DNA from: CALGYY01 sp964585485
GTDB lineage: Bacteria > Bacteroidota > Bacteroidia > Bacteroidales > CAIWKO01
Reading direction: 5' to 3'
Assembly: GCA_964585485.1 (NCBI GenBank)
Contig: CAZPDS010000072.1
Location: forward strand, 1-12,832
Length of the DNA stretch: 12,832 bases
Position numbers and translations under genes: made by a program. How positions within the stretch are numbered: position 1 is the stretch's first letter; the number at the start of each line of letters is the position of its first letter. The notes under the pieces are model-generated. The model was not told the DNA's origin, searched no databases, and was given only the letters and a program-made list of their open reading frames with translations. Positions 1 to 6,546 of the stretch are shown piece by piece.

Positions 1-112
1 TGCCGACCTTCATGTTATCGATCATACTACCAAGCACAAAGCCCAGCAAGGCACCTATCGGACCACCGCTTACCCAGCCCAGTCCGCCGCCGATCCATTT
101 TCCAAATTTCAA
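1..112 (-). CDS. DjlA/TerB-like co-chaperone, N-terminal fragment (runs off window)
   Basis: Only the first 37 codons are present; the gene continues past the left edge. The visible residues are a Gly-rich amphipathic segment starting LKFGKWIGGGLGW, then GGPIGALLGFVLGSMID. I recognise this as the N-terminus typical of Bacteroidota TerB/DnaJ-domain proteins (DjlA-like), in which a glycine-zipper membrane segment precedes a TerB domain and often a C-terminal J domain. Neither domain is in the window, so the call rests on the N-terminus alone. I chose the TTG at 110-112 as start because it sits exactly where the family has Met before KFGKW; no ATG or GTG is available in that frame. It begins 12 nt after the stop of the saccharopine dehydrogenase gene on the same strand, so the two are probably cotranscribed, though no functional link is evident. 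Confidence 0.6.
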   Translation of the reverse strand, partial: MKFGKWIGGGLGWVSGGPIGALLGFVLGSMIDNMKVG

Positions 113-124
113 AATACACGGGTT

Positions 125-1456
125 TTAGTCAAGATCCTCTTCGACGAATTTCACGCCGTACTCCTCGAGTTCCTTGAGAATCGGCTTGTACAGCTCGGGT
201 AGCACCGGCATGTGAACACCTTTCAATTGTGTTTCGCCCAGCATCATCATCTTTACCCCAATGGCCAGCGGAATCCCCACCGTGATCGCCATAGCGGTGT
301 ACACCTGATCCTGGCCGGTCACCACCAGGGTTGAGCGTTTACGCTTAATGGCGCCATTCAAGGAAAACACAAATTCATGCTGCATCACGATCAGATCCTT
401 ATCGTCCGGACCCAGTACCCACTTCTCTTCCAGAATCTTTTGAAGCACCTGCGCCGGCGAACCTTCCTTCATACCAACGGGCTTTGCCTCAAAAATCCCC
501 AGCCATTTCAGGCGCTGCATGGTTTCCGAATCCATAGTGATACCTGTTGCAGCGCATACCTTTTCTTCCACGCTGAGTTTCTCGTCGAAAGGCAGGAAGG
601 TATTGATAAAATCGCGCCAGGTCATCTTCTCTACCCCTTCGAGCAAATAGGTATCATCCGTCATACCCAACTGAACAAAAACATCCCAGCCTTTGCAATA
701 GCCCGGACGGCGCATGGTACCACGGAACATGGTCTGAACATCTTGCAAACCATAGGATTCCCTGTATTTCAGCGAATCCCGGTTAGCGTAGATTTCAAAA
801 TCACCTAGGCCCGGAACCGAGGTGCTCAGGGTACGGGAATAGAGCTTGTTGTAAGGGATGTACTTATACTGTCCCTTTTCCAGAAATTTGGAAACGCCTT
901 GTCCGGCTAAAACCACATTCCGTGGGTTCCAGGAAAACTTATAATTCCAGGGGTTGTCATCGCATTCGGGCGCCACGAGCCCTCCGGTACAGGACGTGAA
1001 TTCCAGCATTTTTCCGCCCATAGCGCGGATTTCGTCAATCACCTTCATGGCCGACATGTGGTCAATCCCGGGATCTACGCCAATTTCATTGATAAACAAC
1101 AAGCCTTTGGCTTTAACCTCCGCTTCCATAGCCTTCATTTCCGGACTGATATAGGAGGCGGTGGCCATATACTTTGATTGCTTCAGGGCTTCAGCCGCCA
1201 CCACCGGATGAAAACGGGCGGGCAACATTGACACCACAAGATCGCACTTGGCCATTTCCGCGGCTAAGAGGACCGCATCGGACACATCAAAACGGAAAGC
1301 CCGTCCACAGGTGTAACCAGCAACTTTTTTTTGTGCCGTTTCCAGGGATACATCACCTACAGCAACCTGCCAGTTGTGTTTTACGGCCTGATCCAACAGA
1401 TATTTTATCATGCTGGAGGCTGACAGTCCCGCGCCAAGAATAAGAATATTTTTCAT
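125..1456 (-). CDS. Saccharopine dehydrogenase (L-glutamate-forming) / saccharopine reductase family
   Basis: A 443-residue protein of the LYS9/AASS C-terminal-half family, which interconverts saccharopine and 2-aminoadipate-6-semialdehyde plus glutamate with a nicotinamide cofactor in the cytoplasm; in bacteria this usually serves lysine catabolism. The N-terminus MKNILILGAGLSASSM is a Rossmann beta-alpha-beta with the G-x-G cofactor loop at residues 8-10. Family signatures follow: GVDPGIDHMSAMKVIDEI near residue 130, and a CTGGLVAPECDDNPWNYKFSW block near 157 that closely resembles the substrate-binding region of eukaryotic saccharopine reductases. Length is normal. An in-frame TTG at 1489 would add 11 residues, but the ATG at 1456 places the Rossmann strand right at the N-terminus, as expected. 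Whether it prefers NAD or NADP, and whether it acts in degradation or synthesis, cannot be read from the sequence. Confidence 0.9.
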   Translation of the reverse strand: MKNILILGAGLSASSMIKYLLDQAVKHNWQVAVGDVSLETAQKKVAGYTCGRAFRFDVSDAVLLAAEMAKCDLVVSMLPARFHPVVAAEALKQSKYMATASYISPEMKAMEAEVKAKGLLFINEIGVDPGIDHMSAMKVIDEIRAMGGKMLEFTSCTGGLVAPECDDNPWNYKFSWNPRNVVLAGQGVSKFLEKGQYKYIPYNKLYSRTLSTSVPGLGDFEIYANRDSLKYRESYGLQDVQTMFRGTMRRPGYCKGWDVFVQLGMTDDTYLLEGVEKMTWRDFINTFLPFDEKLSVEEKVCAATGITMDSETMQRLKWLGIFEAKPVGMKEGSPAQVLQKILEEKWVLGPDDKDLIVMQHEFVFSLNGAIKRKRSTLVVTGQDQVYTAMAITVGIPLAIGVKMMMLGETQLKGVHMPVLPELYKPILKELEEYGVKFVEEDLD

Positions 1457-1499
1457 TGATTTGAGAATATTAGAAAGATTACGAAACAAAATGAAGGTA

Positions 1500-1507
1500 C
1501 GAAGTTA
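1500..1507 (-). promoter_or_regulatory. Possible -7 box for the saccharopine dehydrogenase gene
   Basis: Read on the minus strand, TAACTTCG lies 43 nt before the ATG at 1456 and matches the Bacteroidota -7 consensus TAnnTTTG except for one base. A TTG lies 23 nt further upstream, at the long end of the usual spacing to a -33 element. This is a motif match by eye only. The rest of 1457-1660, between the divergent genes, is AT-rich with no ORF I believe. Confidence 0.3.
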
Positions 1508-1635
1508 CAGGTTTTTTGTTATTCTTTTCACAATGAAGAAAAAAAACAGACAATCACCGCTGCGCTTCTGCAAGTCGCTATCAACAATAGCTTCAGGGAA
1601 ATTTGCGGGTAAAAAATCCCCATCCAAATAATTCG

Positions 1636-1643
1636 TACTTTTG
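1636..1643 (+). promoter_or_regulatory. -7 promoter box (TACTTTTG) for the 1661 gene
   Basis: TACTTTTG is a perfect match to the Bacteroidota TAnnTTTG -7 element and lies 17 nt upstream of the ATG at 1661, implying a short leader of roughly ten bases. No TTTG or TTG is found at the usual 17-23 nt upstream; the nearest TTTG (1602-1605) is 30 nt away. The -7 box is convincing, the full promoter less so. Confidence 0.5.
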
Positions 1644-1660
1644 CAGAAAATTTCTCAACC

Positions 1661-2179
1661 ATGACAACCCTCAAAAAGCTCCTGTTTGCACTCAGTATCG
1701 CGATGCTATTCTTACTAAGCCCGTCGAAAAACGCGAATGCACAGATTTTCACCGGCGGCGAGTTCAGTGTAAATTTGCTACAAAATATTACCGTTGACAT
1801 CGCCCCCATCGTGGGCTACAAAATCCAGAACTTCCGTATTGGCGTATCACCGGTCATTATGTACACCGCCACCGGCAACACCACCGGCGACCTTTCCTAC
1901 GGCGGCCGCGTTTTCGCTGAATACCTCATTTATAAAGGCTTTTTTGCCCATGCCGAATGCGAGGCAATGAACACGGGCAGCTACGACTGGACTGCTTTAA
2001 AGATCCAGCGCAACTGGTTTATCGGAGCACCGCTGGGTGTTGGTTACGAAAAAGAGTTGATGAAAGGTGTATGGCTAAAGACCATGGTGTTGTACGATCC
2101 TTTTTTGGATCTCAACCTGAGCCAGAGTTCAGCCAAGGCGAACCCGAGTATCAGAGGCGGGATCATTTATCAGCTGTAA
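1661..2179 (+). CDS. Small secreted protein, probable outer-membrane beta-barrel
   Basis: A 172-residue protein I cannot assign to a named family. It has a clear signal peptide: two Lys at residues 5-6, a hydrophobic core, and an ANA-Q cleavage site after residue 27. The mature part is rich in alternating polar/hydrophobic stretches with many Gly, Tyr and aromatic residues (for example the stretches around GEFSVNLLQNITVDI, VGYKIQNFRIGVSPVIMY and GGRVFAEYLIY) and ends in GGIIYQL. This pattern is typical of small 8-stranded beta-barrels common in Bacteroidota, many of which are annotated only as hypothetical or porin-family proteins. It has its own -7 box upstream and lies 46 nt before the MFS transporter on the same strand. 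No catalytic motif is visible, and a periplasmic beta-rich protein is the main alternative. Confidence 0.7.
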   Translation: MTTLKKLLFALSIAMLFLLSPSKNANAQIFTGGEFSVNLLQNITVDIAPIVGYKIQNFRIGVSPVIMYTATGNTTGDLSYGGRVFAEYLIYKGFFAHAECEAMNTGSYDWTALKIQRNWFIGAPLGVGYEKELMKGVWLKTMVLYDPFLDLNLSQSSAKANPSIRGGIIYQL

Positions 2180-2201
2180 AGCAAGCACGCTATTTATAGG
2201 A

Positions 2202-2209
2202 TAATTTAG
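2202..2209 (+). promoter_or_regulatory. Weak -7-like box upstream of the MFS gene
   Basis: TAATTTAG matches TAnnTTTG at seven of eight positions and ends 16 nt before the ATG at 2226. No -33 element is seen and no terminator separates this gene from the preceding one, so readthrough from the 1636 promoter is equally possible. Confidence 0.25.
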
Positions 2210-2225
2210 CCGCGCGTCGGGTTGT

Positions 2226-3446
2226 ATGGATATCAGTTCTAAAGAAACATCGGAAAGAAAGCGGATTATCACCCGGCCGGTTTGGATACTGTCGCTGGTA
2301 AGTTTGTTTACCGACATTTCCAGTGAAATGTTATACCCGGTGATGCCGATGTTCCTCAAGAGCATCGGTTTTTCCATTTTAATGATCGGCCTACTGGAAG
2401 GGCTGGCTGAATTTACCGCCGGCCTTAGCAAAGGCTATTTCGGGCAACTTTCCGATCACTCCGGCCGGCGGGTTCCTTTTATTCGTTTCGGCTATTTGCT
2501 CAGCGCTATTTCAAAACCCATGATGGCCATCCTGAGTTTCCCGCTCTGGATCTTCGGAGCACGCACCATGGACCGGCTGGGCAAAGGAATACGGACGGGT
2601 GCCAGGGACGCCTACCTTTCCGATTGCACAACAGCCGAGCATAAAGGAAAGGTCTTTGGCTTTCATCGGTCCCTCGACACCATTGGCGCCTTTCTGGGGC
2701 CCATCGCCGCGCTAACCTTTCTCTACTTTTTGCCCGGCCAATACCGACTGCTATTCCTGCTTGCCTTCATCCCGGGCGTTATCAGTATTGGATTCACCTT
2801 CTTTTTAAAAGAAAAACGCCGTAGCCAAACGCAAACGGCGAAACCGAAAACCACCTTCCTTGGATTCATCCGTTACATCCGGAAAAGTCCCGGCGAGTAC
2901 AAAATGCTCATCGGAGGGCTGCTGGCCTTTACCTTGTTCAACAGCAGCGACATATTCCTGCTGTTGCGAATGAAAGACATCGGCCTTTCCGACGATCAAC
3001 TGATCCTGGTGTATATCTTCTACAATTTTATCTATGCCGTGTTCGCCTATCCCATGGGGGCTTTGGGCGACAGGATCGGACTGAAGCGAACGTTTATCAT
3101 CGGGCTGTTGCTCTTTGCAGTTGTGTACGGCGGTATGACGGTAGTCCCCAACCTGTGGGGCGGGCTGATTCTTTTCTTCATTTATGGCATTTATGCTGCC
3201 AGTACCGAAAGTATTTCCAAAGCCTGGATCAGCAACATCAGTAAAAAAACAGAAACAGCCACCGCCATTGGTGCCTTCACGGCGCTCAACAGCATTTTCA
3301 CCATGGTCGCCTCAATTTTGGCAGGTCTCATTTGGGCCTTTGCCGGTCCCGCCTATACCTTCGGTCTCACGGCCCTGGCCACCTTGCTGATCAGTGGGTA
3401 TTTCATAATCTGGGTTCCCTACGCGAAAGTAAGCAGCAAGGTATAA
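2226..3446 (+). CDS. MFS transporter
   Basis: A 406-residue inner-membrane protein with about 12 predicted hydrophobic segments, the standard major facilitator length. The loop 2-3 signature (motif A) is visible as G73-QLSDHSGRR82, and its echo in the second half as G278-ALGDRIGLKR288, supporting the two six-helix halves. A DRLGKGIRTGARDA segment (116-129) and GFHRSLDTIGAFLGPI (145-160) are typical of an MFS_1 subgroup widespread in bacteria. The basic, flexible stretch at about 194-226 is the central cytoplasmic loop. Substrate cannot be predicted; drug or small-metabolite efflux is common in this subgroup, but that is inference. The gene follows the 1661 gene by 46 nt and converges on the metalloprotease gene with a 41-nt gap. 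ATG 2226 is the natural start, ahead of the first helix. Confidence 0.88.
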   Translation: MDISSKETSERKRIITRPVWILSLVSLFTDISSEMLYPVMPMFLKSIGFSILMIGLLEGLAEFTAGLSKGYFGQLSDHSGRRVPFIRFGYLLSAISKPMMAILSFPLWIFGARTMDRLGKGIRTGARDAYLSDCTTAEHKGKVFGFHRSLDTIGAFLGPIAALTFLYFLPGQYRLLFLLAFIPGVISIGFTFFLKEKRRSQTQTAKPKTTFLGFIRYIRKSPGEYKMLIGGLLAFTLFNSSDIFLLLRMKDIGLSDDQLILVYIFYNFIYAVFAYPMGALGDRIGLKRTFIIGLLLFAVVYGGMTVVPNLWGGLILFFIYGIYAASTESISKAWISNISKKTETATAIGAFTALNSIFTMVASILAGLIWAFAGPAYTFGLTALATLLISGYFIIWVPYAKVSSKV

Positions 3447-3487
3447 AAAGCTACGGCAACGGGACTACGCGCTGTTTCTCGGGAAAC

Positions 3488-5050
3488 TCAAGGCTGACGG
3501 ATAAAATCGACGGTGCGTACGGTCTTGTCATCGCTCAACCTTAGCGTATAGGCACCGGCGGGAAGTTTACGAACATCAATACTGTGGCTTGCTTCGTCGA
3601 TCCTGAATACGCCGTAATTCCTACCCGCCGTATCCATCACTTCCGCTTTCACACGTTTGCCGGTGATCGGGCTCCATTCGATATAAAGCTTATCCTTGGC
3701 GGGATTGGGATATATGCGTAGAGCCGGCAGGGCACTCTGTGCATCCGATGAAGCTACAGATGCCGCGCTGTAGGTGTAGTTCACACGTTCGTTGGTGTCC
3801 AGCTCCGGATCGGTGCACATTACCACCATCACCACTTCTTCGTTTTGCACCCCAAGACTATCGGCCTGGTACAGCGCCAGCCCGCTTGCGTCGGGCAGCA
3901 CATGTGCCACTGCACGGGTGGTCTTTGTTAGCGCATTCCGGGCAATGAAAGCGAGGCGGTAGTTCGAAGAAGCATCCCCCTGAAAGTTGATCTGCACCGC
4001 CTGGGGCGAAGAGGATGTAAACAGGATGTAATCGTTTCCGTACGGACTAAGGTCGCCCGAACCCGAGGACAGCGGATAGACACTGTGCTGATTTTCCACC
4101 AGTGCCGCCGGGAAGCGAAAATGCTCGTACGAATAGCGACCGCCCTCAAACACGGAATCATCAATATAATTCGCCACACAGAAATCCGCGAAAGCATCAT
4201 TAAAGGTAGCCGAATGACCCAGTAGACGCAAGGTGCTGTCGACCCCCTGCCAGCCGTTCAGTTGGTTTTGAATCAGGGCCGAGATGTAGCTCCATCGGCC
4301 AAAATGCTGATACATAAAGGTCATGAATAATTGAGCCTGATTGTAGTTTGAAAAGTACAGCAAAGGAATGTCGGGGCTGTATTTGAAAAAGGCGGAGCCT
4401 TCAAAGACATTATGCTGATCGAGATTTTCGGTTAGAAACTCCGCGGCGAAGGTCGAAAAACCCTCGTCCACAAAGGCTTCTTCCCAAAAGATACCGGGTG
4501 CGTCCGTTTCCGCCGAATGATCCTGTTGCCAATGCAACAAATGGCCAAATTCATGCGCCACGATCGGTTCAGCGCTATAGTTAAAAGAGGAGGCGGCCAC
4601 ATAGATGAGCTCACGCTCACTGCTGTGCCGGCTCCAGCGGGCATTCACCACGCTGTCGGCCATCTGTTGGCCGGGATCAAAATAGCCCCCCCAGTCACTT
4701 TCATCTAAAACAACAATAAAAACGGCCGAATCGTGATCGAATTGATCCGGAACCGGGCCGTACTTCGCGCTTAGTCGCGGAAAGAAATCCGTATCGAAGT
4801 TGCTAACCAGCTCATCCACCACCGTCTGCGAAATGCCGTTAACGCCGGTTTCCACGAACACATAACAATGATCGCCGGCGCCTTTGCACACGGCGGGGAA
4901 ATTGCGCTGTGGCGCACCCCACAAGGGCGGCCAGTCGATGTACGAAACCGACCAAAACGAAAGGGTGTCGCCCGTTTGTACCTGGGCCTGAAGGCCAAGT
5001 CCCGAAAATCCGGTAAGGAGAGCAAGAAAAATGACGTTCAGATACTTCAT
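3488..5050 (-). CDS. T9SS-exported zinc metalloprotease (HEXXH, M30/M6-like) with C-terminal Por sorting domain
   Basis: A 520-residue secreted protein. Residues 1-22 are a signal peptide (MKYLNVIFLALLTGFSGLGL, then QA-Q). The protease core carries the zinc motif H166-EFGH-170 with catalytic E167, and a downstream EEAFVDEG block whose E196, 26 residues after the motif, is the likely third ligand. This arrangement (HEXXH, then an acidic W-E-E-x-x-V-D/N-E-G motif) recalls hyicolysin-type M30 and related gluzincins, but the exact family is uncertain. After a Ser/Ala-rich linker (about 430-442), residues 443-520 form a type IX secretion sorting domain: IYPNP at 446-450, a GRNYGVF strand, and LPAGAYTLRL. 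In the T9SS this domain is recognised and normally cleaved as the protein is released or anchored at the surface. The gene starts 21 nt after arfB on the same strand. Host or environmental substrate is unknown. Confidence 0.85.
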   Translation of the reverse strand: MKYLNVIFLALLTGFSGLGLQAQVQTGDTLSFWSVSYIDWPPLWGAPQRNFPAVCKGAGDHCYVFVETGVNGISQTVVDELVSNFDTDFFPRLSAKYGPVPDQFDHDSAVFIVVLDESDWGGYFDPGQQMADSVVNARWSRHSSERELIYVAASSFNYSAEPIVAHEFGHLLHWQQDHSAETDAPGIFWEEAFVDEGFSTFAAEFLTENLDQHNVFEGSAFFKYSPDIPLLYFSNYNQAQLFMTFMYQHFGRWSYISALIQNQLNGWQGVDSTLRLLGHSATFNDAFADFCVANYIDDSVFEGGRYSYEHFRFPAALVENQHSVYPLSSGSGDLSPYGNDYILFTSSSPQAVQINFQGDASSNYRLAFIARNALTKTTRAVAHVLPDASGLALYQADSLGVQNEEVVMVVMCTDPELDTNERVNYTYSAASVASSDAQSALPALRIYPNPAKDKLYIEWSPITGKRVKAEVMDTAGRNYGVFRIDEASHSIDVRKLPAGAYTLRLSDDKTVRTVDFIRQP

Positions 5051-5071
5051 AATTACGCAGTATGTTGATAT

Positions 5072-5491
5072 TTACATTTCCGTCAAAGGCGGCTGACGTC
5101 GTTGTTCTTTGACTTTGCCGCTTCGCTTCTTTTCTTCCAACCGACGTTGCTTTTCCGCGGCCGGAATGCGGGTGGCCTTGCGCTGTTTAACCGGCCGCAG
5201 GACGGTCGCCAGCAAGTCTCGAAAACGTTTAATGACCAATCGCTTGTTCATTAACTGGGTTCGCCCCTCCTGTGCCACAATATGAATGGCCCCGTCTTTC
5301 CTGATCTTGCGGCCAGCGCGGGTAAAAATCTGTTGTTTCTCCTCCGGCGTAAGGATCGCGGAACTTTCCACAAAAAAAATAAGCTCCACGCGCGTAGAAA
5401 CTTTGTTCACATTCTGTCCACCACTACCCGAACTTCTGGAGGTCCTAAAAACCCACTCGCTCGTGTAATCCCTTGATTCCGCCTTCAGCAT
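5072..5491 (-). CDS. arfB: Alternative ribosome-rescue factor B, peptidyl-tRNA hydrolase ArfB (YaeJ)
   Basis: A 139-residue protein of the class I release-factor-like family. The catalytic GGQ is at residues 24-26 within a SGSGGQNVNKVSTRVEL block, the hallmark of ArfB. There is no stop-codon recognition domain, and the C-terminus (about 100-133) is a Lys/Arg-rich tail. In known ArfB proteins that tail enters the empty mRNA channel of a stalled ribosome, so the GGQ loop can hydrolyse the peptidyl-tRNA without a stop codon. The length fits the family. I chose ATG at 5491 over a TTG two codons upstream. The gene is divergent from the M48 lipoprotein gene (79 nt between start codons) and is followed 21 nt later by the T9SS metalloprotease, probably in one transcript without an obvious functional link. 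Confidence 0.93.
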   Translation of the reverse strand: MLKAESRDYTSEWVFRTSRSSGSGGQNVNKVSTRVELIFFVESSAILTPEEKQQIFTRAGRKIRKDGAIHIVAQEGRTQLMNKRLVIKRFRDLLATVLRPVKQRKATRIPAAEKQRRLEEKKRSGKVKEQRRQPPLTEM

Positions 5492-5494
5492 GCG

Positions 5495-5502
5495 CAAAAA
5501 TA
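5495..5502 (-). promoter_or_regulatory. -7-like box (TATTTTTG) abutting the arfB start
   Basis: On the minus strand TATTTTTG is a perfect TAnnTTTG match, ending only 3 nt before the ATG at 5491. If used, transcription would begin at or next to the start codon, giving a leaderless or nearly leaderless mRNA. No -33 TTTG is found at the usual distance, so the box could be chance. Confidence 0.35.
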
Positions 5503-5542
5503 AGATTTATTCGTTTCCCTTCCCGGATTTTCAAATTTTTCT

Positions 5543-5550
5543 TATCTTCG
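5543..5550 (+). promoter_or_regulatory. -7-like box (TATCTTCG) for the M48 lipoprotein gene
   Basis: TATCTTCG matches TAnnTTTG except for C at position 7 and ends 20 nt before the ATG at 5571. The region 5492-5570 between the divergent arfB and M48 genes is AT-rich and must hold promoters for both. No clear -33 element was found. Confidence 0.4.
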
Positions 5551-5570
5551 TAAGAATAAATTCAATTCCC

Positions 5571-6386
5571 ATGAAATCTTTAGCTTACATCACAGGTATT
5601 TGCCTGCTCTTAATGACAGCTACGGCTTGCAACAAAGATGGAAAGGTTGGCACTGACAACGACATAAATATCTTTTCCATCCAGGATGACATTGAGATGG
5701 GTCAGAATGTAGCCGCGCAAATTGAAGGCGATCCGGCTAATTACCCGATCCTGGAACCCAATCAGTACACCGATGCCTATGAACATCTGTACGGTATACG
5801 CGATAAGATCCTCAACACCGGACTGGTTTCGTACAAAGACCAATTCGAATGGAGAATAAGGATCATCCGTAACGATCAGGAATTGAATGCATTTGCGGTT
5901 CCGGGCGGCTATCTCTATGTATACACGGGGCTCATCAAGTTTTTGGATAATGAAGCACAGTTTGCCGGCGTTCTCGCGCACGAAATGGCCCATGTAGCCC
6001 GGCGGCACAGCACTGATCAACTGACCCGTGCCTACGGAATTGATTTGATCTTATCGATCATTCTTGGCGACAATGCCTCACAGCTTGCGCAGATTGCGGC
6101 TGGCCTGGCCTCCGGCCTCAGCACCCTGGCCTTCAGCCGCGATGATGAACTGGAAGCGGACAAATTCGCTGTGGATTACCTTTACGCCACGGATTACAAC
6201 GCCCCCAGCCTGGGCGACTTTTTTATCAAACTTGGAACGGCATCGGGAACCCCTACGTTTCTAAGCACACACCCCAATCCCGAAAACCGTATCGAAAACA
6301 TTAATCAGGAATGGCAGACGCTGGGCGGCGCCACGGGCGCGCTGTACGAAACCGAATACGCGCAATTCAAAGCAATGCTGCCGTAG
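5571..6386 (+). CDS. M48-family metalloprotease, lipoprotein
   Basis: A 271-residue lipoprotein protease. The N-terminus MKSLAYITGICLLLMTATAC is a lipoprotein signal with the acylated Cys at residue 20. The catalytic domain has H137-EMAH-141 (zinc ligands H137 and H141, catalytic E138) preceded by AFAVPGGYLYVYTG, the conserved M48 strand, and followed by S189-RDDELEADKFAVDY, in which E193 of E-L-E-A-D is the expected third ligand. A late STHPNPENRI segment (233-242) is also characteristic. The length matches single-domain lipoprotein peptidases such as E. coli LoiP and YcaL rather than BepA, because there is no TPR domain. These relatives act in the periplasm on misfolded or mis-assembled outer-membrane proteins, which is the likely role here. 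An in-frame ATG at 5490 would put 27 residues ahead of the lipoprotein signal and overlap arfB, so 5571 is preferred. Confidence 0.9.
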   Translation: MKSLAYITGICLLLMTATACNKDGKVGTDNDINIFSIQDDIEMGQNVAAQIEGDPANYPILEPNQYTDAYEHLYGIRDKILNTGLVSYKDQFEWRIRIIRNDQELNAFAVPGGYLYVYTGLIKFLDNEAQFAGVLAHEMAHVARRHSTDQLTRAYGIDLILSIILGDNASQLAQIAAGLASGLSTLAFSRDDELEADKFAVDYLYATDYNAPSLGDFFIKLGTASGTPTFLSTHPNPENRIENINQEWQTLGGATGALYETEYAQFKAMLP

Positions 6387-6387
6387 G

Positions 6388-6527
6388 GAATCAAGAATCA
6401 AGAAAAAAGAAAAAAGAAAAAAGAATCAAGTATCAAGAATTAAGAATTAAGGATCAAGAATCAAGAAATAAAAATTAAGAATCAAGAAATAAAAATCAAG
6501 AATCAAGAATTAAGATATAAGAATTAA
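6388..6527 (+). repeat. Phased array of 20 degenerate heptanucleotides (consensus GAATCAA)
   Basis: Starting 2 nt after the M48 stop codon, the sequence divides without gap or slip into 20 seven-base units: GAATCAA (6 exact copies), GAATTAA (4), GAAAAAA (3 in a row at 6402-6422), GAAATAA (2), and single GTATCAA, GGATCAA, AAATTAA, AAATCAA and GATATAA. Every unit ends in AA. Units at 6465-6485 and 6486-6506 form a 21-bp block duplicated with one mismatch. Because seven is not a multiple of three, stop codons fall in all frames; the minus strand reads TTGATTC, which contains TGA. The array fills nearly all of the gap to the C1 peptidase gene and leaves no obvious promoter or terminator. Function unknown. 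Confidence 0.95.
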
Positions 6528-6546
6528 TAATAATTTCCATAATTTA

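Noticed and set aside
1528..1809. Minus-strand open frame covering the 1457-1660 intergenic region
   Set aside because: It overlaps the signal-peptide region of the 1661 gene and has no domain; the intergenic DNA looks like promoter space.
3474..3487. GTTTC-TCGG-GAAAC hairpin between the convergent MFS and metalloprotease genes as a terminator
   Set aside because: The stem is only five base pairs and neither strand has a T tract after it.
6388..6527. Heptad array as a possible CRISPR array
   Set aside because: Units are 7 bp with no spacers and no cas genes are nearby; it is a tandem repeat.
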